A program made the position numbers and the translations under genes. The notes under the pieces were generated by a model. The model had not been told where the DNA came from and ran no database searches. It worked only from the letters and a program-made list of their open reading frames with translations. DNA of 19,095 nucleotides from CAZESS01 sp964414415. Lineage in GTDB: Archaea > Thermoplasmatota > E2 > UBA202 > DSCA01. The stretch is from positions 1 to 19,095 of the forward strand of contig CAYPWJ010000026.1 of the NCBI GenBank assembly GCA_964414415.1. The letters run 5' to 3'. Every line of letters starts with the position of its first letter. The first letter of the stretch is position 1. This document shows positions 13,242 through 19,095 of this stretch, one piece after another.

Positions 13242-14060
13242 TTACTCGTCGTCGAGCAGCTCCGCCGGCCCGCCGGCCAGCTCGACGAGTGCCCGGGCCT
13301 CCATCTGGTGGAGGTCGCCCGGCACCAGGAGCGTGTGCAGCGGCGGCCCGAAATCAACGTCAAGCAGCTCAGCAGGATACCCGGCCTTGGTCACCGGCTC
13401 AGGCGAGGAGGCACGGGCGACGCCGGCCAGGACGGTATCCTCCGTGATGACATCGTTGCCGCATCGTTGTTCCATCTCAAGGAGCAGCTCGACGCCCTCC
13501 CGGACCGTCATGTACTGCTCCCGTTTTTCCTGTATGTCCAGCAGCACCAGGGTGTGCAGCCCCCGCTCACGGTTCCGCCGGATGACATGGTAGGGCGACA
13601 GCGGAAAATAGTTTTTCTCCGGGTACGCCAGCGTTGTCGTCCGCCCGAACTTGTATATCTGCAGCCCGAGCAGCCCGGTCGCGGCGGTGACGATGCTCAC
13701 GCCGTGGATCACACGCGTTGGGATGCCCCGCTGCAGGGCGCGCAGCCGCAGGTCGACGTGGGTGGTGGCGGTCATCGGGTCGCCGCCGGTGAGCAGGCAG
13801 ACGCTTTGATGCTGCGCTGCCGTCAGGATGACGTCGCCCTGCTCGACGGCCTCCCTGGGGAGCACCTCAACTGGTTTTCCGATGGTTTCCTCGAGCGCCT
13901 CCATCGACATGCCGGGCTGGCTTGTGTAGAACTCGGCGAAGCATCGGTCGCATGCCTGTGCTGCCCCGAGCCCGGCCAGCGTGAGGTCCTGGTCGGCCTG
14001 CAGCCCGAGCCCGACGAAGACAAGGTCTCCAGACGACGAGCTCTCGTTTTGGTTGGACAT
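13242..14060 (-). CDS. dph5: Diphthine synthase (Dph5)
   Basis: This 272-aa SAM-dependent methyltransferase of the tetrapyrrole-methylase fold acts on the modified histidine of EF-2 during diphthamide synthesis. Seen in the sequence: LVFVGLGLQADQDLTLAG (13-30), CDRCFAEFYTS (37-47), LLTGGDPMTATTH (89-101) binding SAM, HGVSIVTAATGLLGLQIYKFGRT (119-141), and YFPLSPYHVIRRNRERGLHTL (151-171). These are the family's conserved blocks in the right order. The N-terminus carries about ten extra Ser/Asn-rich residues before the usual start of strand 1, but no later ATG fits. The TATA-like element (ATTAAAATAA, 14094-14103) gives a leader of about 11 nt. Dph2 and Dph6 are not in the window. Confidence 0.95.
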   Translation of the reverse strand: MSNQNESSSSGDLVFVGLGLQADQDLTLAGLGAAQACDRCFAEFYTSQPGMSMEALEETIGKPVEVLPREAVEQGDVILTAAQHQSVCLLTGGDPMTATTHVDLRLRALQRGIPTRVIHGVSIVTAATGLLGLQIYKFGRTTTLAYPEKNYFPLSPYHVIRRNRERGLHTLVLLDIQEKREQYMTVREGVELLLEMEQRCGNDVITEDTVLAGVARASSPEPVTKAGYPAELLDVDFGPPLHTLLVPGDLHQMEARALVELAGGPAELLDDE

Positions 14061-14093
14061 TGTATGGCGGGTGACACGCTAATCCCCGTCCGG

Positions 14094-14103
14094 TTATTTT
14101 AAT
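14094..14103 (-). promoter_or_regulatory. TATA-like element of dph5
   Basis: Minus-strand ATTAAAATAA is centred about 38 bp before the dph5 ATG. No clear ribosome-binding site follows. Confidence 0.45.
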
Positions 14104-14169
14104 GTACGCCTCATAAAGGCGGAAGATGCCAGCGGAGACACCCTCACAGAGGCGACTGCAGCCTGTCAT

Positions 14170-15003
14170 CTATGCCAGCTGCTCCCTGGCTGCTATCGCT
14201 CGCCCGTCGAATGCGTTGATGCACCCTGGTCTATCTCTTCGACGAGTCCGTGAGAGACGGCCGTTGTTTCTGCTGCCTCCCCGGCTCGTGTCGCCCGGCC
14301 GAGCGAATCCCGTGTGCCACAGCCGGTGATATATGAGGGAGGTGACCGTGATGGTGGGGTAGATGTGTGAAAAATAGAGCAGCAGCTTGTGCAGTGCCCC
14401 CTGCATGGTGCCGGTCACGGTGTACAGGGTATAGGTGAAGAGCGCGAGGGCGATGACGCCACCTATCGACTTCAGCCGGATGTTGAGCATGCGGCCCAGC
14501 GCGATGACTTCCTTGGTCTCCCTGTCTAGGTAGTAGAGCTTGCTGTCCTGGACGATCCAGAGAGGCACGACGAACAACACGATGACGGGGGCAAAGTTCA
14601 GGATGACGAACACGTCGGTGTTTGCCACGCTTTCGACATCCCGCAATATGTACCCGATGAGCGACAGCGCGATGACGGTCGGGAACAGGGAGTCCTGCAG
14701 CGCGCGGTAGAAGCTGTCCCAGCCTTCATCGGGAGAAAACGTCCAGTCTTCGAGGAGTGCAACCGTTCTGGCAGGCCCGGTTTTCCCGGTCAGCCGTGCA
14801 TGTGTCCTGAGGTACACTTTGACCAAAAACGGGGTGCTCCGGCCGACGGCCCACCATGTGCAGCATCCACCGGCGATGCTGACCAGGATGACCAGGAACA
14901 ACGCCGGGACGCTTGACAGGACGATGACGGGAATCGGTACCAGGAAAAGTGCAAGGAGGAAGACAAACGTTGTCTTTTTCTTCAGGGGCCATCTCCCGTC
15001 CAT
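14170..15003 (-). CDS. Multi-pass membrane protein of unknown function
   Basis: This 277-aa protein is not one I recognise. Six hydrophobic segments are visible, at about 11-31, 33-53, 106-121, 131-151, 180-200 and 208-228. A soluble loop lies between the second and third (about 54-105, including LLEDWTFSPDEGWDSFYRAL). A second charged loop at about 152-179 contains DSKLYYLDRETKEVIALGRM, and that segment recalls membrane-associated scaffolds, but no family is assigned. The last 45 residues are Arg/Gly-rich and unlike the rest. In the +1 frame the same DNA encodes an acidic, Ala-rich tail ending at 14193, so a frameshift near 14330 is possible. The start has GGAG seven bases upstream and a TATA-like element near 15041-15052. 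Confidence 0.65.
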   Translation of the reverse strand: MDGRWPLKKKTTFVFLLALFLVPIPVIVLSSVPALFLVILVSIAGGCCTWWAVGRSTPFLVKVYLRTHARLTGKTGPARTVALLEDWTFSPDEGWDSFYRALQDSLFPTVIALSLIGYILRDVESVANTDVFVILNFAPVIVLFVVPLWIVQDSKLYYLDRETKEVIALGRMLNIRLKSIGGVIALALFTYTLYTVTGTMQGALHKLLLYFSHIYPTITVTSLIYHRLWHTGFARPGDTSRGGSRNNGRLSRTRRRDRPGCINAFDGRAIAAREQLA

Positions 15004-15234
15004 GTCAGGTCTCCGTCACGGTCACCTAATCTGCTTTTCCAATAAATATTTTGCATGTTCTCTGTAATGCATGGTGGAGGCGAGGATACACGTGTCGGTG
15101 GCATAACGCTGAGTGGTGCATGGCTCAAAGCCGCCGCGATGAACTCACGGTCCATAGACCACTCCGGCACAACCCGCGGGCAGCGTTCGGGGGTAGGGGC
15201 TAACTATATGTATCCGTTGTCGTTCACCATTGCC
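15004..15234. other. Divergent intergenic region
   Basis: This 231-bp spacer separates the minus-strand membrane-protein gene from the plus-strand rhodanese gene. It holds a minus-strand TATA region (AATATTTATT, about 15041-15050, 43 bp from the ATG at 15003) and the plus-strand TATA at 15203-15210. An open frame continues upstream of the rhodanese gene to 15055. That extension lacks rhodanese or other family features and would pass through the TATA box, so I treat it as noncoding. No RNA gene was seen in the middle part. Confidence 0.5.
15203..15210 (+). promoter_or_regulatory. TATA box of the rhodanese-ABM gene
   Basis: ACTATATG is centred 29 bp before the ATG at 15235. This spacing decides against the in-frame ATG at 15208, which lies within the box itself. 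Confidence 0.65.
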
Positions 15235-15822
15235 ATGGACCTCATCATAGACGTCAAGACACGGGAAGAGTACTACATGAATCATATCAAGGGCGCGTTG
15301 AACATCCCGGTGTGGGACCTCGGGTTCTACCTGGATTTCCTGGAGGATAAGTCCGTCAGGGTCTACTGCGGCCCGCGGGGGAAGCGCTCCGAGATGGCTG
15401 CCAGCTTTCTCCAGGAGCACGGGATAGATGCGACGGAGATACCGCCCGGAGAGCTGGACGACTACGAGATGGAGGGCAAGCCCATGGTGGTAGCCATCAA
15501 CTATCTCTCCGTCAAACCGGGGCACGAGGAGGCGTTCGAGGAAAAGGTGGAGGACCTCTGCATGGACACCGTGGACAAGGAGGGCTTCATCGGGACCAAG
15601 GTCGTCCGCGCGACCGACGTCTCCTACGGCGGCTCGATGCTCCACGGCGACTACAGGGAAATCGAGATCAACCCCACCAAGTACATCATGCTGACCTACT
15701 GGGAGAGCCGTGAGGCACACGAGCGGTTCCACGAGCACGAGGAGATCATGCAGGGCTTCAAGGAGCTGATGCCGCACATCGCCGTGATGCCCTACGAGGA
15801 GTTCGCAGAGATCCTGCATTAG
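15235..15822 (+). CDS. Rhodanese-ABM (antibiotic biosynthesis monooxygenase) fusion protein
   Basis: This 195-aa protein joins two domains. Residues 1-80 are a short rhodanese: LIIDVKTREEYYMNHIKGALNIP at the start, then VRVYCGPRGKRSEMAASFLQEHG, where Cys45 opens an active-site loop CGPRGKRS and would carry a persulfide. Residues 84-190 are an ABM/dimeric alpha-beta barrel domain: MVVAINYLSVKPGHEEAFEEKVED, a middle section with GFIGTKVVRATD, and YIMLTYWESREAHERFHEHEE. Such domains occur in quinol monooxygenases and heme-degrading HmoB/IsdG enzymes. A combined sulfur-transfer and redox or heme function is an inference. The protein is probably cytoplasmic, with no signal or membrane segment. The start is set by the rhodanese first strand and TATA spacing. 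Trm5 follows in the same direction with its own promoter. Confidence 0.88.
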   Translation: MDLIIDVKTREEYYMNHIKGALNIPVWDLGFYLDFLEDKSVRVYCGPRGKRSEMAASFLQEHGIDATEIPPGELDDYEMEGKPMVVAINYLSVKPGHEEAFEEKVEDLCMDTVDKEGFIGTKVVRATDVSYGGSMLHGDYREIEINPTKYIMLTYWESREAHERFHEHEEIMQGFKELMPHIAVMPYEEFAEILH

Positions 15823-15849
15823 CAGATCGCCTCGTCTCCCTGGCAAACC

Positions 15850-15857
15850 CTATAAAG
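15850..15857 (+). promoter_or_regulatory. TATA box of trm5
   Basis: CTATAAAG is centred about 25 bp before the ATG at 15878 and predicts a leaderless transcript separate from the rhodanese gene. Confidence 0.65.
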
Positions 15858-15877
15858 CATCCGGCCATAAAAAAACG

Positions 15878-16873
15878 ATGGAGTCACGCTGCATAGCCGT
15901 GCCCAAGCAGGTGGCGGAGCGCGTCCGGCAGCATTTGCTAGAGAAAGGGCTGCTGCGTACCGAACTGGAGATCCAAAGCGACGGCGCCCGGGTCTATCTG
16001 CCCGTGACAGAGCCGGTTGACATCCCCGGCGGCGAGCTGCAGCGGATGGACTTCAAGGAACGGGAGCAGACGCCCGACCTGCAGGCTCTGCTGGCCGGCA
16101 TACTGCCCGACGGCATATCGCTGTCCTCCTTCGACGTCGTCGGCGACATCGCCGTCGTCCGCATCCCCGACGATGCACTCCGATATCGCGAAGCAATCGG
16201 CGAGGCCATCCTGGCGGCGCATCCCGCCATCAGGGTCGTCTGCCACGACCGCGGCGTCAAAGACGAGTACCGCGTCAGGGACGTCGAGGTCGTCGCCGGG
16301 GAGCAGCGCACGGAGACCATCCACGTGGAATACGGCATCGAGATAGCCGTCGACGTCGCCGCCGTCTATTTTTCACCGCGCCTGGCCACGGAGCGGAAGC
16401 GTGTCGCCGGTCAGGTCTCCGGAGGCGACGTCGTCATCGACATGTTCGCCGGCGCCGGCCCGTTTTCTATTCTTGCCGCGCGGCTGGCGGAGCCATCCCG
16501 CGTCTACGCCGTCGACGTCAACCCCGAAGCAGTCAAATACGCACGGCGGAACGTGCAGCGGAACGACGTCGCAGACGTGGTCGAGGTGCTGCACGGCGAT
16601 GCAGCCGAGGTGGTGCCGCGCCTCGGCCATGCAGACCACGTCATCATGAACCTCCCGCACCGCGCCGACGCGTTTTTCCCGCTGGCAGCACGGACCGGCG
16701 ACTGTGTCCATTACTACGACATCGTGGCGGAGGACAGCGTCGATGAACGCCTCGGCTGGCTCGTCGAGACGGCAGCCGGGAAGGGAAAAACCGCCTCCGT
16801 CCAGGAATGGCGACAGGTCGGCACCTACTCGCCGGGGCAGATAAAGATCGGTGTCGACGTCGCTATCTCGTGA
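15878..16873 (+). CDS. trm5: tRNA (guanine37-N1)-methyltransferase Trm5
   Basis: This 331-aa class I methyltransferase forms m1G37 next to the anticodon, which prevents frameshifting. The N-terminal region (about 1-80) carries the D1-type recognition fold. A middle region (about 85-165) ends in the linker VYFSPRLATERKRVA (163-177), typical of Trm5. The SAM site is VVIDMFAGAGPFSILAA (185-201), with VDVNPEAVKYARRNVQRND (212-230) as the ribose-binding part. MNLPHRADAF (257-266) holds the catalytic N-L-P-H motif. The C-terminus GTYSPGQIKIGVDVAIS is the usual closing strand. The length is normal for archaeal Trm5b-type enzymes. Its end overlaps the convergent M42 peptidase gene by 11 bp. Confidence 0.95.
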   Translation: MESRCIAVPKQVAERVRQHLLEKGLLRTELEIQSDGARVYLPVTEPVDIPGGELQRMDFKEREQTPDLQALLAGILPDGISLSSFDVVGDIAVVRIPDDALRYREAIGEAILAAHPAIRVVCHDRGVKDEYRVRDVEVVAGEQRTETIHVEYGIEIAVDVAAVYFSPRLATERKRVAGQVSGGDVVIDMFAGAGPFSILAARLAEPSRVYAVDVNPEAVKYARRNVQRNDVADVVEVLHGDAAEVVPRLGHADHVIMNLPHRADAFFPLAARTGDCVHYYDIVAEDSVDERLGWLVETAAGKGKTASVQEWRQVGTYSPGQIKIGVDVAIS

Positions 16874-17915
16874 CGTACCGGTCGGCTCGCTCGACGGCTG
16901 CAGCGATGAGGTCTGCACCGCGATCCAGGTCCCGGAGGTCGATGACTTCGACGCCTGAATGCATATACCGGGTCGGGATCCCGATGACGCCGCTGGGGAT
17001 ACCCGCCCTGGTAAGATGGATGGCTGTCGCGTCGGTCGTGCCGCCGGCAGATACGTCGAGCTGGTAGTCGCTGTCTATGTCCCGTGCAGCTTCCTCTATC
17101 CAGGACAGCACCGGCGACGGGGTTATCAGGCCGCGGCCCGATGCATCGGTGACGGTCACCGCGGGCCCCTCGCCGAGCTGCAGCGCCGATTCTTTTTTCT
17201 CGACGCCCGGGTAGTCGCCGGCGAGTGCCGTCTCGCTGACCAGCGCCACGTCTGGGTCGAGCCCGAACGCGGAGGTCTTTGCTCCCTTGAGACCGACTTC
17301 TTCCTGGACGGTGCCGACTGCGTAGAGCGTCGCGTCGCCGTCGTAGCGTCGCGTCGCCTCGATCATCATTGCCACGCCGGCGCGGTCGTCGAGCGCCTTG
17401 CCCGTCACCCGGGTTTCCTGCAGGACGTTGAAGCGCGGCTGCAGCGTGATTGGTGTGCCGGGCCGGATGCCGAGCTGCTCGACTGCCTCCCTGCCGTCGG
17501 CGCCGACGTCGATGAACATGTCCTTTGCCTCGATGGTTTTTTTCTGCTCCTCTTTTTCCATGAGGTGCGGCGGCTTCGAGCCGATGACGCCGTGAACCTC
17601 GCCCTGCCCGGTGTGCAGGGTGACGCTGTTGTTGAGCAACGTCTGGTCAAACCAGCCGCCGAAGGTGACGAAGCGGATGAAGCCGTCGTCGTCGATGTAC
17701 TTGGCCATCAGGCCGATTTCGTCCATGTGCGCGGCGACCATCACCGACGGGCTGCCGCCGTTCTTGGCTGCGATGAGGTTGCCCATCCGGTCGTAGCGTA
17801 TCTCGTCGACGTGGTCCTCCAGCGCCCCCTGCGCGACCTCGCGCACCTTGCTCTCGTACCCGGATATGCCAGGGGCGTTTGAAAGCGAGGTGAGCAGCTC
17901 TACAAGTTCTTCCAT
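16863..17915 (-). CDS. M42-family aminopeptidase (TET/glutamyl-aminopeptidase-like)
   Basis: This 350-aa di-metal peptidase normally assembles into dodecameric TET particles that trim peptides in the cytoplasm. Expected metal ligands are visible. His63 is in AAHMDEIG, Asp177 in KALDDRAG, Glu206 in VQEEVG (Glu205 being the general base), and His319 in YMHSG. Where most M42 enzymes have an Asp ligand, the sequence reads VSETALAGD, with Glu228 in that position. A GTG 15 nt upstream (17930) would extend the frame. The ATG at 17915 lies 26 bp after the TATA (17937-17945) and fits the family's N-terminus (MEELVELLTSLSNAPGISGYE). It could finish off peptides made by the secreted proteases. Confidence 0.93.
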   Translation of the reverse strand: MEELVELLTSLSNAPGISGYESKVREVAQGALEDHVDEIRYDRMGNLIAAKNGGSPSVMVAAHMDEIGLMAKYIDDDGFIRFVTFGGWFDQTLLNNSVTLHTGQGEVHGVIGSKPPHLMEKEEQKKTIEAKDMFIDVGADGREAVEQLGIRPGTPITLQPRFNVLQETRVTGKALDDRAGVAMMIEATRRYDGDATLYAVGTVQEEVGLKGAKTSAFGLDPDVALVSETALAGDYPGVEKKESALQLGEGPAVTVTDASGRGLITPSPVLSWIEEAARDIDSDYQLDVSAGGTTDATAIHLTRAGIPSGVIGIPTRYMHSGVEVIDLRDLDRGADLIAAAVERADRYVTR

Positions 17916-17936
17916 GCAGAGCAAAGCCACACTGGA

Positions 17937-17945
17937 TATTTAAAT
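17937..17945 (-). promoter_or_regulatory. TATA box of the M42 peptidase gene
   Basis: ATTTAAATA is nearly palindromic and centred 26 bp before the ATG at 17915. Because it is nearly symmetric it could also drive transcription rightward into the 17960-18100 spacer. Confidence 0.6.
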
Positions 17946-18047
17946 GTTAATCGTTGCATCGCACGCCGTTCATCTGGCATCCGGGACGCTCGCCTGTGGA
18001 TGGCGGGCTGGTGTCCGGCGATCGCTGTTTATCTGTTCACGGGCCGG

Positions 18048-18090
18048 CCGAGCAGGAGGACATGGGTCCACGCTCCTCCTGCACAGTCGG
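18048..18090. repeat. Strong inverted repeat upstream of rpoK
   Basis: GCAGGAGGA (18052-18060) and TCCTCCTGC (18074-18082) are perfect 9-nt arms around a 13-nt loop. The flanks CCGA (18048-18051) and TCGG (18087-18090) add 4 bp after an ACAG bulge. It lies in the 239-bp spacer between the M42 and rpoK genes, just before the rpoK TATA, so it is not part of the rpoK transcript. It could be an operator or part of a small RNA. No protein-coding gene was seen in this spacer. Confidence 0.55.
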
Positions 18091-18103
18091 AGAGCATAAA
18101 CTT

Positions 18104-18112
18104 TTTATATAT
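18104..18112 (+). promoter_or_regulatory. TATA box of rpoK-rps2
   Basis: TTTATATAT is centred about 47 bp before the rpoK GTG. The predicted leader of about 20 nt contains GAGGTG (18144-18149), so this operon has a ribosome-binding site, unlike most promoters here. Confidence 0.65.
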
Positions 18113-18154
18113 CGTCGGTATACACATGTTCCGGACGGTTTTCGAGGTGTCCCT

Positions 18155-18352
18155 GTGGAGTATACACGGCTAGAAAAAGCACGCATCATTGGCGCACGAG
18201 CCCTCCAGATATCGATGGGTGCACCCTTGCTCATCCCGCAGCCCGACGAGAAGACCACGTCCGTCGAGCTGGCGTTGCGGGAGCTTGAGCGAGGCGTCAT
18301 CCCCATGACGGTGAAGCGCAAGGGAAAAATTATAAAAGGTCCGGTCGTATAG
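18155..18352 (+). CDS. rpoK: DNA-directed RNA polymerase subunit K (RpoK/Rpb6)
   Basis: This 65-aa protein is archaeal RpoK, the homologue of Rpb6 and bacterial omega, which clamps the largest subunit. The diagnostic core is YTRLEKARIIGARALQISMG (residues 3-22), followed by APLLIPQP, the helix TTSVELALRELERGVIPM and the end VKRKGKIIKGPVV. The start is a GTG at 18155. GAGGTG ends 5 nt before it, and the family begins here. The frame stays open to 17954, but those residues show no RpoK features. It is followed after 10 nt by rps2, a conserved archaeal neighbour. Confidence 0.94.
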   Translation: MEYTRLEKARIIGARALQISMGAPLLIPQPDEKTTSVELALRELERGVIPMTVKRKGKIIKGPVV

Positions 18353-18362
18353 GGGCGATTAC

Positions 18363-18992
18363 ATGGCTGAAACTATTGCTGAAGCAGAAAGCGAAGACGA
18401 CGGTATGCTCGTTTCTGAAGAGATGTACATCTCATCCGGTGCCGAAATCGGCACACAGCAAAAAACTGCGTTTATGAAGCCCTTCATTTCAAAGGTCAGG
18501 AACGACGGCCTATATCTCATCGACATCGCCGAGACAGACCGGCGCATCAGGCAGGCGGCGGAGCTACTCGCTCGGTATGACCCCGATCATGTCCTCGCGG
18601 TGGCGGTGCGACATTACGCACGTAAGCCACTGCGGATGCTGGCGGAGGCGACAGGCATCCAGGCCAAGCCCGGCCGTTTCCTGCCGGGGACGCTGACCAA
18701 TCCCGACTCTGAGAACTACCTGGAGCCCGACATCATCCTGCTCACCGACCCCATCGGCGACCACCAGACCCTCGAGGAGGCAGTGACCGCCGGGATCCCG
18801 GTTGTTGCGCTCTGCGACACCAACAATCTCACCAAATACGTCGACCTGGTCATCCCGGTGAATAATAAAGGCCGGAAGTCACTGGCGCTGACGTACTGGC
18901 TGCTCGCCCGGGAGATACTCAAGGCCCGGGGCGACCTAGAGAGCGACGAGGAGTTCGAGCTGCAGCCTGAGGACATGGAAGCAGAGCTGTAG
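18363..18992 (+). CDS. rps2: Ribosomal protein S2 (uS2)
   Basis: This 209-aa small-subunit protein is the archaeal form of S2, which binds at the head-body junction of 16S rRNA. Seen in the sequence: YISSGAEIGTQQKTAFMKPFI (22-42), LYLIDIAETDRRIRQAAELL (50-69), PGRFLPGTLTNPDS (102-115), PDIILLTDP...HQTLEEAVTAGIPVVALCDTNN (about 121-154), and IPVNNKGRKSLALTYWLLARE (163-183). The first 18 residues are acidic and variable, as in other archaeal S2 proteins, and the end is a short acidic tail. It is cotranscribed with rpoK and followed by a T-run. Confidence 0.96.
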   Translation: MAETIAEAESEDDGMLVSEEMYISSGAEIGTQQKTAFMKPFISKVRNDGLYLIDIAETDRRIRQAAELLARYDPDHVLAVAVRHYARKPLRMLAEATGIQAKPGRFLPGTLTNPDSENYLEPDIILLTDPIGDHQTLEEAVTAGIPVVALCDTNNLTKYVDLVIPVNNKGRKSLALTYWLLAREILKARGDLESDEEFELQPEDMEAEL

Positions 18993-18999
18993 CCCTCTC

Positions 19000-19005
19000 T
19001 TTTTT
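19000..19005 (+). terminator. T-run after rps2
   Basis: A run of six T begins 8 nt after the rps2 stop in a pyrimidine-rich stretch, fitting an archaeal oligo-T terminator for rpoK-rps2. The next gene has its own TATA box. Confidence 0.55.
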
Positions 19006-19033
19006 CCTGTCAGTCGTGCAGGCGACGGCCCAC

Positions 19034-19044
19034 ATATTTATATA
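19034..19044 (+). promoter_or_regulatory. TATA box of rps15
   Basis: ATATTTATATA is centred about 28 bp before the ATG at 19067 and predicts a leaderless transcript. Confidence 0.65.
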
Positions 19045-19066
19045 GGAAGTCCATATTCACGCTGCT

Positions 19067-19095
19067 ATGGCGCGGATGCATTCACGCAAAAAAGG
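19067..19095 (+). CDS. rps15: Ribosomal protein S15 (uS15), 5' end only
   Basis: Only the first ten codons are inside the window: MARMHSRKKG. This is the characteristic N-terminus of archaeal S15, which carries the family's M-A-R-M-[HY]-[ST]-x-[KR]-K-G opening. The remainder lies past the right edge. The TATA box spacing supports this start. Confidence 0.85.

Noticed and set aside
15055..15234. N-terminal extension of the rhodanese gene to 15055
   Set aside because: The extension would read through the TATA box at 15203-15210 and adds residues unlike the rhodanese family. The ATG at 15235 starts exactly at the first conserved strand.
17954..18154. 67-residue N-terminal extension of RpoK
   Set aside because: The TATA box and ribosome-binding site lie inside the extension, and RpoK orthologues begin near the GTG at 18155.
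1..19095. CRISPR array, insertion sequence, prophage or replication origin
   Set aside because: No regularly spaced repeats, transposase or integrase frames, terminal inverted repeats or origin-binding repeat clusters were seen. Gene order and composition look chromosomal.

Overview
The window is a gene-dense, GC-rich stretch of an archaeal genome, from a euryarchaeon in the broad sense. The archaeal assignment is firm. It rests on the gene content (LSm, L37e, RpoK, archaeal S2 and S15, GatD, Dph5, Trm5), a tRNA gene with a canonical bulge-helix-bulge intron, and TATA boxes placed 25-30 bp before many start codons, the layout of leaderless archaeal transcripts. A position in Thermoplasmatota, perhaps near the protein-degrading sediment groups (MBG-D type), is an inference. 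It is suggested by a secreted papain-family protease with a PKD domain, a PGF-CTERM-like surface protein and a very large gingipain-like secreted protein in one window.

Layout. Positions 1-1236 hold tRNA-Ser(CGA) on the minus strand, a 66-aa ubiquitin-fold sulfur-carrier protein, tRNA-Glu(CUC) with a 106-nt intron, and a DUF998 membrane protein. Positions 1280-3014 (minus) hold a 43-aa zinc-ribbon protein and a secreted C1A cysteine protease. Positions 3245-5014 (plus) are a compact LSm-L37e-PurF operon. Positions 5011-13192 (minus) hold, in transcription order, a 1144-aa secreted C25-like protein, GatD, a PKD/PGF-CTERM-like surface protein whose ATG overlaps the gatD stop, and an RND/MMPL exporter. 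Positions 13242-15003 (minus) hold Dph5 and an unrecognised six-helix membrane protein. Positions 15235-16873 (plus) hold a rhodanese-ABM fusion and Trm5. An M42 aminopeptidase (minus) follows, and the window ends with rpoK-rps2 and the first codons of rps15 (plus).

How the genes fit together. One set is informational: tRNAs, GatD (Gln-tRNA formation), Trm5 (m1G37), Dph5 (diphthamide on EF-2), ribosomal proteins and RpoK. The other set suggests use of external protein: a secreted papain-like protease, a probable clan-CD surface protein, a PKD surface protein, an RND pump and a cytoplasmic M42 aminopeptidase for peptides. The most novel items are the 1144-aa C25-like protein, the 43-aa zinc-ribbon protein, the long tRNA intron with competing folds, the rhodanese-ABM fusion, and two inverted repeats upstream of promoters.
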